Source: Evernia prunastri (taxonomy: Eukaryota > Ascomycota > Lecanoromycetes > Lecanorales > Parmeliaceae). Taken from it: a stretch of 64,000 nucleotides of DNA. The stretch is from assembly GCA_003184365.1 (NCBI GenBank), contig NKYR01000019.1, forward strand, positions 186,001 through 250,000. The letters run 5' to 3'. Below, one piece after another: positions 11,371-22,483 of the stretch (position 1 is its first letter; each line of letters starts with the position of its first letter). The position numbers were made by a program, and so were the translations under genes. Below the pieces are notes generated by a model, which saw only the letters and a list, made by a program, of their open reading frames with translations, had not been told where the DNA came from and searched no databases.

Positions 11371-14300
11371 ATGGACAAGAAGTCGACTGCACCAACCACA
11401 CCAACCACACCACCCACACCAACCAGCCCGTGGACACCCAAGATCCACAAGACGCGTACGAGCCGCTCACAGAGATTATACGGTATACACGAGAAGTCAG
11501 TAAAGAGTGATTCCTCCCGGAGGTCCAATGCATCACGTGGAAACGCGGTACGGAAGGATCCTTTGGAGAAGCTTCGTAAATCACAAGGAACAGCAGAAGA
11601 AGAGATCAAGACAAGGCGCGATACCTATGCTGCTCCTGGAAAGGATAGCAGGATTCCCGTTAGAAATAGGGGCAACACCTATGACAATGTGACCTCCCAC
11701 CCTTGGGGGGGCAGTGAGGCTAAGGACGTGGAGTCCGTCGACGACGCTGAGGCAGAAGAAACGAGGAAAGACAGCAAGATTCCCATGAGAAAAAGGGGCA
11801 ATATCTTTGACAATGTGACGTCCCACCCTTCGGAGGGCAGTGAGGCCACAGATGAGGAGTCTGTCGGCGACGTTGAGGCAGAAGAAGCGAGGAAAGCCAC
11901 AGGCTTATGGGTTGGCCGCATAAGGGAGCAGGCGCAGGCTGACTTGCCGAGTCCTCCGCCTCTGTCACCATACACAGAACGTTCTCAGGCCGGGGAGGCG
12001 CGAGAAGGGCTTCAGCATGGGACCGCCCGCCGCTTCAAGAGGTTTCCAACGCGCCATGAAAACATTGCCGAGGGAACTTTTCCAGTAGAATATTATCCAG
12101 ATAGTTCAGACCCCGATCCTGAATCGCCGTTCCTCCCTCTAGATTCTGGAGACGTCTTCTTTCCTGAGGTTAAAGTAAGGGACTTTGCTTTATCGACACC
12201 GCCGAACAGAGAAAAGATCGATCATGGACCGCGGCCACAACCCTCAAAATCCGACCATGCCATCGGTGGGACAGCTCATCCCGAGGTGTCAGACATGGGC
12301 GAGGACCCCGGCCAGACTGGAACATCATCTAAGATCTCTCGTCCTTCTGAGAGCAACAAGCGCGAAGGTCTTGATTCGCAACGCCCACCATCTGAATCAG
12401 AGCCCACCTTTACTGATGCAAGTCCCATCCATGACCCGGATAATGGGCAATTCGATCTAGTGAGCGGTGAAGCTAAAGAAGCGCTTGGTACCACCCGTGA
12501 TCCTGATACTATGGAAAAGGAAAGTGATGATTCACATCCCAGATCGCCCGTTAGCGACCGTATCGAGAGCCCTCAAACATCTGGATCAGAGCCCACCCTC
12601 ATTGACGCAAATCCTGACCAGATTGGCATAGATACATATACTGCCCATTTTTCTGATCCTGTGAAAGAAGAAAGTCATACTTCACAACCCGATTCTCCTG
12701 TTATTGACCAAATGAAGAGTCCCCAACCATCTGAGTCAGGATCCCCCCTCCTTGGCGCCAACCTTATCCACCAACTCATCGACCCGGCGACCGAAACGAC
12801 TAGAGAGACAGCTACGAGTACCCAATCTCCCAGTGCTGTGAAATACGAAGATCGTGGAGTACAAACCGAGTCTGCTGGTAGTGATCACATCAAGAGTTCT
12901 AAGATGCAATCCGACCTCCCTAAAAGTGACTATACCAAGAGTCTAGATTTACAACTGAATTCTCCAGAGCTTGGAGGTATCACCTTTGGGATGAGTCCTA
13001 CCCAGGGCCCAGGAGAGGTCCACAGTGAGGTGACCGGTGCAGAAGCTTGGCTTAACAGCGATGCACCTTTGCCCAAAAACTACAGAGCCATCTTTCCCGA
13101 GGACCTCCAAAGTCCCAGCATCAGCCCGGGCAGTTCGGCCTTTGGCGACGACTCCGACCCCTCATCCAGTCCCACGTTTCGCAGAGATTCCCTCATCATC
13201 GCCCCCACTATGCCTGTAAGTCTCCCGTGGTCCAAGTCGCCGAGTCGCTGTCTAACGCAGAACTCTAGGATGAGCAGGACGCTTTCGAAGAGGATCAAAA
13301 TTCCAGCGCTGATATGACCAAAGCAGATTTCATGATGCAGATCGCTGACCACAGAGCCAAGCCCAAGTTAAAGGCCGAGGAGCAAGAAGCCAAAAAAGAG
13401 CGACGGGCCCGAAGAGCTGCAAAGAGACAGGAGCTGGGATTCCGAGTTTGGACACAGGAGGAGTTGAGCGATGCCAGTTCCAGTAGCGACGGGTCTATTC
13501 TCGTGTCTCATGTAGGTCATTCTCCACCCCCGCAGAAACATCCAGGTCTCTAACGTAGGATTTTCAGGATGAAGACGATGAAGAGGTTTTCGATGCTGAG
13601 GAAGCGAAAAGAGAAGAGGAAGTCAGCCAAGCTGCGGCCAAAATATTTGAGCTCCAGGCTGTCAACTATGCAATGAAAAAAGAATTCGACACGAAAGAAG
13701 CCAAGCTTAAGCGAGATATCATAATAGCCTGGACACAACCGAGGCCTCCACCGACTACCGCAGAGCAAAGGAACGACGAGCGTGCCCTTGAAAAAATCAA
13801 ATCGAAGAGGATGTTCGATCAACTTGGTGATCAACAACGACCCATAGGAACGGATCCCAGACTGGTCGCCCACGAAACAGATGTCAACGTGATGTTAAAC
13901 CGTGCACAAGTCAGCTACATCCTGGATAATATTCCCAAAATGTACTTCCACGCTAATAAGGCCGCCATCGCTGCCGCGACATTCAAATACGCGCCCTTGA
14001 CAGCGAGATGTTGCTATTATCGCGGCTTGGCCCAATACCATGCCCGCGATTTCGTAGAGGCAAGAAAAGATTTCGTAGAGGCTCGGGCCTGTGCCGGTCT
14101 CTATGGGATCTCGGGCGAGATTATCGAGAAATATATCGACCATATAGACGAAGCAGATGATCCCGACATGGTCATACTCCAGCGATTCCGAACTCCGAAG
14201 TTCAGTGAGTACCAAGGCGCCCGCAAGGGCAGGGTGAAAACAGCCAAACGGGACATAGATTCGGAAAACGAGAACGAGCCCTTGCCGTCGACCGCGGACG

Positions 14301-14920
14301 ACGCAGCGACTCTAGTTGGAGGTTCGCCGAGTCCCTCGAGAGGCACAACCTTGGCGTCGTCTCCGTCCAGAGCACCTAACCAAAAGGAGCGCCCTGCCGA
14401 ACAGCCACGAGAGGACGCGAGCGCCCGATCCCAAAGCTCGCGCAGCCCTTCTCACCTCGGTGTATCGCCGCTCGACGCTGATCCGGGACCCGCTACTGAC
14501 GAGATTCCCAATTATCAACCTGAGGAGGAAGCCATCGCAGAAGAGATCCGCAAGGACATTTTGAACAGCAAAGCCGAGAGCTTGGTCTCTTCCGGTGAGG
14601 CAGGTCCGGCAGAAGGAAGGGCCCGAGAAATAGGGAAGCCTGCTTCCCGATCCATGGCGAGCACTGAGTTGACTCTGCTCGGAACTGCGGCCTCCCAGGG
14701 TACTGCGAGGCGTGTGCCTCGGCCGCACGTTGCTCCCATAACCACGTCGATCGCAGCGGAGATGAACGACCCCGTAAGAGAGGCGCCACCAGAGGCCACT
14801 CCTGTTTCAGGAGAACGAGACTTGTTGAGTGTGGATGAGATAATGGCGCGATTTAATACGGCTCGAGAGGACGCGACTCCAAATACTCCTAATTTCTCAG
14901 ATGTATCAGACTTCGATTGA
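11371..14920 (+). CDS. Large low-complexity protein with a TPR-like segment
   Basis: Exons 11371-13215, 13269-13511 and 13568-14920 join in phase to give about 1,146 aa. The N terminus is a Thr/Pro-rich run built from repeated ACCACACCA-like triplets. It is followed by two copies of a roughly 47-residue unit (around NRGNTYDNVTSHP and KRGNIFDNVTSHP), then several Ser/Pro/Glu-rich repeats carrying the motif SEPT(F/L)xDA. Exon 2 and early exon 3 are highly charged and probably a coiled coil. Residues about 800-880 hold TPR-like helices (LTARCCYYRGLAQYHARDF) similar to the gene just upstream. The tail is disordered. It is probably a scaffold or adaptor by composition, but no family is recognised. 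Both introns end at CAG/TAG and the frame is kept, so I believe the join; the start ATG is simply the first in the frame. Confidence 0.7.
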
Positions 14921-15629
14921 AGAAGACGGACTTTCATAGAGCATAGAGACATGAAATGAACGTATGGACAATAGTCATGGCGTTGGCAACTTTATGCATC
15001 GCCTTTTGTGATTAGAGCTAGATTGAGACGACAGCCTCTCCTTCCTCTGTTTTAAGGATCTTGCAAAAGGTCTTATAAGACGCCCTCGTCCCGCTAATGA
15101 AAATTGAGGTGATAGTGACAGTGTATTTCGAGATTCTCCATCTATAAACTAGAAAGCACGTTGAGATGATCTCGGTGATGTTGATTGAATAAGGAAAAGT
15201 AAGACCTCGACTTGACAGCCTCGACTTGACAACTTCGCTTGTTGACGTACCCCTTACGAATCACGCTCGCACGGGGTAAGTCTCTTCCTGAGGTCATTCT
15301 CTACACGGGTAGGATGATCAGCTCTTTGCAAAATACGAATCCGATTGGCAGGAGTCGTAGCACTCATCCTGAGTAGCCTCTATGCCAGCGATAGCCAACT
15401 CGCATGCATTAGTCGAAAGGACCTCTGGGGGTCTTTATAGCGTTGGACTCCTTTTAATACTTCCTTGCCTTCAATGATTTGCTCGTAAAGCAAGAGAGAT
15501 GTTTGCTCTAAAGCCAAAGCCTCGGATTTCGAGCCCCACGTCTCTGGAGACAATGCTGCGTTGCACAGCAAGTTCTGAGAACACAGAACTATCCCAATAT
15601 CGCAATAGTACCAAATCTCCTCTCCCCTA
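14921..15629. other. Convergent 3' spacer
   Basis: About 700 bases with no supported gene, between the 3' ends of the low-complexity gene and DCS1. A minus-strand ORF (15380-15667) overlaps the last codons of DCS1 in another frame and is not credible. Confidence 0.5.
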
Positions 15630-16687
15630 TCAGCCCTTCTTGCTCTCTTTGAGGGGAAGGAAGACATATCTCCAGAGGTCGCTCGCTTCGCCTAGGTGAT
15701 AGGTAAGATTGACGTCGGCCATGCCGACCTCTGGACCACCAGCCATAGTCTCCAATTGCGAGATTAAGTTTTCGACGCTGAGAGCTTTGCCCACTGCTTG
15801 CGTGCTTGTGGCTTCGCACATAACGTGGACAACGTGGATGTGGAAATGGTAGTAAGTGGGTTGATCTGTATCTGGTCAGCTGCATGAGGCAAAGCTCGCC
15901 AAGCAGGGTGAGCATACAGTGAATATAAAGCTTCAACATGTCCATGTCCAACTCTGTGTAAAGATCTACCGTAGCGCGTAGGATGCTCGTTCTCATATGC
16001 TTCAACCAAGTCACATGGCGCTTTCTGAGATCTCGCAAGCTCCAGAAATCTCGTCTCGCCACCAACGCGAGTAAGTGCAGGCTCGTGAGGGTCTTCCTGT
16101 CCCAGTTCAGATCCGGTGTCAGAAGGAAAGCTTCCTCTCGAGTGGGGCTTTGACCGGGGTCTCGGAGCAAAATATGTTCCTGCTCACTTCGCCCTTCGAG
16201 AATATTGAAGACCCAGTTCAGGCGTCCTTCGTCCCTCATTCGCTTCATGTATGGTCGCACGTGCTGTTGGTAGATCGTCGGCGTCTCAGTGACCATGCGA
16301 ATGGCCTGTGGGGAGTACTTCTTGATGTGGTTGTCCGTGCACGGATAGATGAGATTGATCTTCAAGTCCGCGGGAGCCTCTTTTGTCGTACCAGAGGATG
16401 CCAGGTACCATCGGTATATGTCATTCTGTCCCAAGTTATTGATTTTGGTAATAGCGGCATGGAATGCTTCCAGCGTTTTGAGGTCGCTTGAGAACGCTGC
16501 CCTTTCCGCGGAGAGCAAGGCCGGGGAGCCATCAATCGTACCAACTAATGTAACGCGGCGGCCACCTTGATCTAGATATTTCGTCAGCCAGAACAATCGG
16601 GGCTTAGTGAACATGTAAAGGACCTTGATTGAGAAGTTTGTCCAGCTGGAAACGTCGAACTAGATCAGCAGAGGTAGTCGCTTCCAT
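15630..16687 (-). CDS. DCS1: Scavenger mRNA-decapping enzyme DcpS (m7GpppX diphosphatase)
   Basis: Exons 16624-16687, 15918-16565 and 15865-15630 give 315 aa, within the 300-350 typical of the family. The first intron (58 nt) hides the true N terminus (MEATTSADLVRRFQLDKLLN); without it the reading frame appears to start later at a false ATG. The N-terminal domain has YRWYLASSGTTKEAPADLKINLIYPCT and the hinge region WVFNILEG. The C-terminal HIT domain carries the histidine triad H-F-H-I-H-V-V-H at residues 244-251. The enzyme hydrolyses residual capped dinucleotides left by 3'-5' mRNA decay, releasing m7GMP, in cytoplasm and nucleus. It shares a 276-base divergent promoter with the gene starting at 16964. 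Confidence 0.93.
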
Positions 16688-16963
16688 GTTGTTCACATCG
16701 ACTGATGATTTTGATGCCTCTTTGACACTCCTGACTACCCGCTCGCCCCAAGCGTATGCGAGTGTCAACACCTAGAAATGGCTTAAGAAGGAACCTCGTT
16801 GCATCTTCAGAACTTCACCTTCTCCTCGCTTAGAACACCGTACTATCTATTTGGCTTGATGCCATGGGTGCTTATCGATAAGAACCTGTCCCTCCATCTA
16901 CATCCGAGGAGTCCTTTCATGCTCTGAACCCTTTATCTCCAACGCTCGACAGCATCTACAGTT
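16688..16963. promoter_or_regulatory. Divergent promoter between DCS1 and the 16964 gene
   Basis: These 276 bases separate two opposite start codons, so both promoters must lie here or overlap the neighbouring exons. Pyrimidine-rich tracts occur near 16800-16850 and 16890-16950. No specific factor site was identified. Confidence 0.5.
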
Positions 16964-18223
16964 ATGGCCAGAACGCTACCATGGCTCAAGAGCGGAACGA
17001 CAACCTCCTCCAAGCCCACATATCCAAAACCTGCCAAACGGCAGCGAATGCTAGATCCCAACTCCGACTCCGACGACAATGTCGACCCTCGCGCTGCAGC
17101 AGCAAACCCCAAGAAGCAAGCGGCTCCTGCACCAGGTAAAAAAGTCCTGCCACATCCTCCTGTAGCTACATCGAACTGACAATCTCCACCAGAGCGAACG
17201 CCCTCCACCTCGCCTCCGCCGCAACCCCCGACGGAGGAATTCATGCGTCCCGGCCTCTCAGCCGACGACATCTACATCATGGTCGAAGACGAGTTCCACG
17301 CCGTCGCCCAGACCTTCACCAAACACCTCCACCACGCGGAATACATCCGGCTGAGAAACGCCGCCAAGGCGCGGAACGCGTCCACCATCAGCAACATCTC
17401 TCGGCCCGTCGACTCCATCACCGCCATGCGGGAAGAGACTCGCAAGAAGAAGGAAGCCCAAGCAAAGGAGGCGAAAATGAAGGCCGCGATGGAGAGCGTC
17501 AAGCCCGCCAAGCGAGCGCAAGGTCCGGTAGACGAAAGCGACATTAGCGACTTTGATGAGGAGGACAGGCAGGACGATCCCTGGCAAGGGACGCACTTGC
17601 AGCGTTTCATCACCACGAGTCCAAAAAAGGCTCTGACCGGTCTGCAAGGGGTCGTCTCGCACACCCGAGCGGCGGCTGGATACTCAAAGCCCGAGAGGCG
17701 GCCTTCGCAACCTACGAAGCTGTTCGACCCGGCGCATCCCAATGCCGGCGCGTCAAAGGTGAATATTGCTCAAGCGCCCAGTGATTCGTCATCGGACACA
17801 GACGACGACGACGACCTCGACGCCCCATCTCGTGTCCCCTCCCGTCCACCCCCACGTCTACCGTCTCGACCTCCAACAACAACAACCGCCGCTAAATACA
17901 CCCCCTTACCACCAAGCCGAGCCCCTCCACCCCCCAGACGGCCGCAGGAACCAGCCCCTACACCGGCACCCGCAAGCGCCCCGCGAAGATCTCTCCTCGA
18001 CGCGACGCCCGGCTCGATTCCGCCATCCTCAAAGCCTTCCAAGAGACCCCTCCCGCCCGATCCGTCTCCACCTGTCAGGCACGAGGCGCTCCAGGAACCG
18101 CGCGCGTCCCTGTCCGAGGTCAGACAGCGGCTGAAAGCCCGACGGGAACGCGAGGAAAGGAGGGAAAGGGGCAGGTCGAGCGGCGGGATAGGGGTTGACG
18201 AGATACCCGTGTTCCTTGTATGA
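16964..18223 (+). CDS. Hypothetical basic, proline-rich protein, probably nuclear
   Basis: Exons 16964-17135 and 17193-18223 make a 400-aa protein. The N terminus has a basic patch (PKPAKRQR) that looks like a nuclear localisation signal. The most structured part, residues about 75-140, contains the helix AVAQTFTKHLHHAEYIRLR and a long Lys/Glu-rich coiled stretch (MREETRKKKEAQAKEAKMK). Acidic serine patches follow (DESDISDFDEEDRQDDPW, SDSSSDTDDDDDLD), then a long run of Pro/Arg/Ser and a basic C-terminal helix ending EIPVFLV. No enzymatic motif is seen and I do not recognise the family. The ordered N-terminal helices may be the functional unit. Splice junctions are canonical and in phase. Confidence 0.75.
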
Positions 18224-19141
18224 TGTATGCAGCAATGTCAAGAGTAATTTAGATACCCAATTAAACCATAATGTTTTGGGATGCATCTTCATTTCAGCCC
18301 CACAGGAATACTATGCACCACTCTTGAAAGCTCTTCACGAAGTAGTATGTATCTCAATCCATTCAATATTATCGCGAAACCGAACTGCGAACTATCTAAA
18401 AAGGTGCAACAAGAATCGAAAAAGCGTACCACCAGAATTGAAATTTCGTAGAAAACTCGCCTTGCCACCTCACGCCACCCCTCATTGAAAAAATCGTGGG
18501 CATCCCCTCATGAAAAAATCGTAGAAATCGTGCCTGTAATCGTGCCCCCACTTCCTCCACACCAAACCCCCCCCCCCTTTCACCCCTGATATATGCTCGT
18601 CAGAGAACAAACGTCGATTGCTTTCAGGTTTGCTCACGTAGCAGGTTGTGTGTTCGTCCTATAGCATCTGTGGGTTCGGCTGGGTGTGTGTCGAGGAATC
18701 GAAGAATCGAAGGATCGAAGAATCGAAGAACGAATCGAAGAAGAAAGGAAGGAAAAGAAAAAAAGAGGGGGAATAGAAGCGGGCCTCCAACACAGAGAGA
18801 GGTACCTAGAAAGGGATTTGCGAGCCGATACAGAGGTTCCTAATCAACGGCAAGGATGCTATCGCTTGATATCTTGGTGAGATCGTTGATTATTGATCGT
18901 CGACAGAGAGGATAGAACCCCCTTTCAGGAAGGAGACGAAAGAGTTTGACCCCGTAAATTGCAGAGTTGGACGGAAGGATCGACTAGGTATATGCCGGCA
19001 GGGACTTATCAGTCCGAGATCTATCCGTGAAGGAAAATTGTTCTCCGGAAGATGTTTGTCAAATTTGGTGAACCGGTGTGAAAAGTTGTGAATCGAATGC
19101 GTGATCTCCACCTGCTCTCTTCCACCCCAAACCCCTCAACC
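18224..19141. other. Spacer with an ATCGAAGA short repeat
   Basis: No gene is seen. A run of about six ATCGAAGA/ATCGAAGG units occupies about 18697-18742. The phrase TGAAAAAATCGT is used twice (about 18485 and 18510). A C homopolymer of about ten lies near 18570. This is the 3' flank of both neighbouring convergent genes. Confidence 0.55.
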
Positions 19142-21423
19142 TCACAGCCCCTTCTTCACCGCAGCCGCAAAGCTCTCCCCCCCGGCGCCTTTCCTAGCGT
19201 GCACATTGACAGCCGCCTGCTGCCTCAGCGCCACCGCCGGGCTCGCCTTCACCACCACCTTCTTCCCCTTCGATCGGTGCGGCTGCTGCGTCTGCCAGTC
19301 GTCGACATCGTCGTGCACAGCCAACACCTTCACGATGGGCTTAGCCGGTACCTTGACGACGGTTCGGCCGAGGGGTGCGTCCGCTTTCTTGACTTCTTCG
19401 CAGGGGGCCGGGGTTTCGTGGTTGAGGGCGCCGAAGCGGTTGAGGGGGTCCGGGGTCGGTTCGGTCTTTGACGGTGCGGGCCGGACTTGGAGGGCTGGTT
19501 GAGGGGGAGCTTGGGGCGTGTCGTTGGAGGGCGGGGAGGCTTCGCGGATCGCCTTTGCGAAGACGCGGGTGTCTTTGACGCCCTGGAAGCCTTTCTCGAT
19601 TCTGGAGTTGGAAGTCGCGGGTGAGAAGGGCCTTCTGGGTGTAGGGCTACCATTCAGGGTCTCAGAGCCTTCCTCGATTCGGTCGCCAAACTCATTGGGA
19701 AGCCGCGCCCAATGCTCGTGGCTGGAAACTGGTGATGAGTTATTGAGGCTTAGGGTCTGACTGGCAAGGTGTCTGGGACTGAGGGACAGCTTGGAGATGC
19801 AGTCTCCTGTGGAATTGATCTCCTCATCCAGCTTCGTGTCACGTTCTTCGTGCGACTGATTCGTAGGTGCATCGCTCCTGCCCACCGTCCCAGAGGCGAT
19901 CGAGCCTGCAAACAGAGGACTCAGACAAAGTTCCGTTTGACCGGCAGGGAGCACAAAATCTGGGTCATCCCATTGCTCAGGAATGTGTCCTTCGGTCTCT
20001 TCATTCGGGGTGGTAGCTTCGGCATTCTCATCCTGCTCTTCGATGACATCCAGCTCGACCTCTTCCCTGATCTCAGGTAGTTTCTCACCAGTAGCCCAGT
20101 CCCAGATCTCATTGTTGCGTACCATCTCATTGTACTGTTTAGTCCATTAGCCTCGTTTTCTCTTTGTACCCTTCTCCAAAGAATGGTCCCTTTGAAGAGT
20201 ATACAACAACTTATAAGAGAGGAAATAACTCACCGTTCGCCTGTTCACGTAACGCCAGTAGCCTGCCATGCGCTGCATGGTCTCCATTTGGTCATTTTTG
20301 AAAGCCACAAGATCTTCAAGAATTGCGGCACGTAGCTTTGCATCAAGAGACTTGCGCTCTTTACTTGCTTTTGTGAGGTTCGTACTGACACCAATGCTGG
20401 CAAAGATCGGGGCAAGGATCTCGTCGTCTTGAGCGGCATCTTGCCTGGCTTTACCACCATTGTTCTTAGCCATCTTCTTTGCATGGACACTTTGACGGAG
20501 ACTAGACCATCTGAAGGTGTGCGCATTGTATGAGATGTTCTCGTCAATTGTGTTGTTGTCGACTAGTCCCTGGCCTTTGGGAGCTTCGCTGCCTTGCTCG
20601 GACTCGGGATGCAACGCCTTCTGAACGATAGCCAAATCAGCTTGGCTGATTATATCAAACAAAACCTGGTTTTTCGCGGTTTTCCGTTCAGCCTTTGCGG
20701 CTTTGCGGGCATCCGCGCTTTCCATGGCCCCGGACCACTGGTTCCTTGTACTTTGTGCATCATCATCGTTGTTTAGGGTACTGGAACCGCTATCCCAATC
20801 CCTTTCTTTTTCTCTGTCGGTTCTATCAATATCATCCGCGCCGTCTGAGGGTTCAGGTACTGAAATGTCTCTTTTCTTGCCTTTCCTTTTGTTGTTATGA
20901 AGCGGACTGTTTTTGATAGCGCTACCTTCCAGACGATGAATGGCCTGGATAATTTCAGCAATCTCAAGATGACGTTTGTCGTGAGCCTTGATGGTATTTG
21001 AGCAACTAAACATTTGTTATCGAATGTCTCCTTGACATTTGAACTTAGCTAATACGTACGCTGCACATTGATGGCTCGCACCGATAAAGTGGAGTGTCTT
21101 ATGATATGCAGGGCAAACTTCTTCATGAACACCAATGCAGGTTTTTTTGGCGCGCGGTCTAGAAGCGAGAGTGAGTTTTGCTTTCCAACAAGCTGAAGGG
21201 TTAACTTACGACGACAACACTGTTGCACAAGTTCCACATTTGTGCTCTAAAATAAAACTTTGTCAGTATAGCTCTTGCAATATCATGAGTATATAGGATT
21301 ATACCCAGTCCGTGGTTGTGATCCTAGCGACGCGTCACGTTAGTTCAAGATCATCGTCGGTCAAACGTCACCGTCGTAACAAAATTTACGTACCTCCCAC
21401 CTGTAGAACATTCCGATAGTCAT
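19142..21423 (-). CDS. Hypothetical protein with Cys/His-rich N terminus over small exons
   Basis: Six exons join in phase: 21394-21423, 21305-21323, 21210-21246, 21060-21158, 20234-21005 and 19142-20134, giving about 649 aa. The first four exons (30, 19, 37 and 99 nt) together with the start of the fifth build a compact Cys/His-rich region: HKCGTCAT, then KKTCIGVHEEVCPAYHK, then HFIGASHQCAACSNTIKAH. The spacing of CxxC and His pairs suggests one or two zinc sites in the first 75 residues. A charged, mostly helical middle follows (AGYWRYVNRRTYNEMVRNNEIWDW is the most conserved-looking part). The tail is disordered and basic. I do not recognise the family. A reduced model starting at a later ATG (21013) would lose the putative zinc region. 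Confidence in the micro-exons comes from the perfect phase and the continuity of the Cys pattern. Confidence 0.7.
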
Positions 21424-22483
21424 CTTATACTGCGAACAGCGGTGCACTATTTCTAGAGCCTTATGGCTACTGGCAGATGTAAAGGCCTTATTGGAGCGTA
21501 ATTCTGCGAGGGGTGCGGTGGAGGAGATTGTGGTGGTGAGATTTGGTGGTGACGGAAGTTAAAGCAGAGCGAGGTTTTTAAAAGGGCAACGAAAGTGATG
21601 CCCCAAATGTCAAGCACGGCCAAGATTTAGCAGCGGGGTAGCATTAAAGAACCCGGTGTTGAGAATACTTGGAGTTGATGCGGCCTGTCAGATCCGAAAC
21701 AACACCCCGAGTGTCAATCTCATGTGGATTTTATCCCCAACATTTACCACTTCTTTACAAATCCGTGGTCAACGAAAGAGCTGCTGCTGTTCCGATTCAG
21801 CTAGGGACAACACAGGGTCACAGTCCACTACTACGTGACACATCCTTTTCACTTCTCCTGCTCACAGAGTCTGTATGCAACACGGAAGCCCCAGCTGAGT
21901 GTCAAAGGCAAGGAAGCAAGAAGGCAAAACTTTATACCGCGCAAAGAAGATGGGATCTGCCCTGTAGTATTGCCAATGTACGGGTTTGCATGCCGCGTAG
22001 TGGATAACGAGCAATAGACTTCGAGCAGGAGGTTAGCTTGCTAGTTCTGGCTTGAGCCCGAGTAATGGTCAGTTGCAATGGCGGGATTCCGAGTCCTGCC
22101 CAACACTGACGGGGTTGAAATCGACCAAAGCAGGACTTTCAAGCAGACTTTGTCCATCTACCTGGCTTACTGTCTGGGGACGAGGGAGCCAGTTCGCGTG
22201 TATCAATTTTACGGCCCACAAGTGGACTTCGACCGCCAAAAACACGAGTTCTTCAGTGGGTGGAAGCGGAGACGCAAAGAATCAAACGAAGGAGAAAGAC
22301 AGATTACAAGCTGCATGTTGTCACGGCATAGCAGAACAGTGGACTGTCGAGATCGGGCTGAATGCCGTAGCGTAGCTCTCATGTATAGCACGTTGAAGTT
22401 GATTCGACTGCTACGTTGTCAAAGGTCTTCAATGACTCCAAAAGGCACAGCTTGTTGAAAGGTGCCTCTTTCTGCAACTCACA
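21424..22483. other. Spacer between the Cys/His protein and EGT1
   Basis: About 1 kb holding the promoter of the minus-strand gene to its left and the 3' flank of EGT1 to its right. Plus-strand ORFs at 22052-22458 have no domain, poor codon pattern and no neighbours to splice with. Confidence 0.5.

Noticed and set aside
15764..16009. Minus-strand ORF overlapping DCS1
   Set aside because: Frame-shifted reading across the second DCS1 intron; the HIT motif is only in the spliced frame.
22052..22458. Overlapping plus-strand ORFs of 107 and 126 codons
   Set aside because: No domain, mixed composition and no splice structure; located in the EGT1 3' flank.
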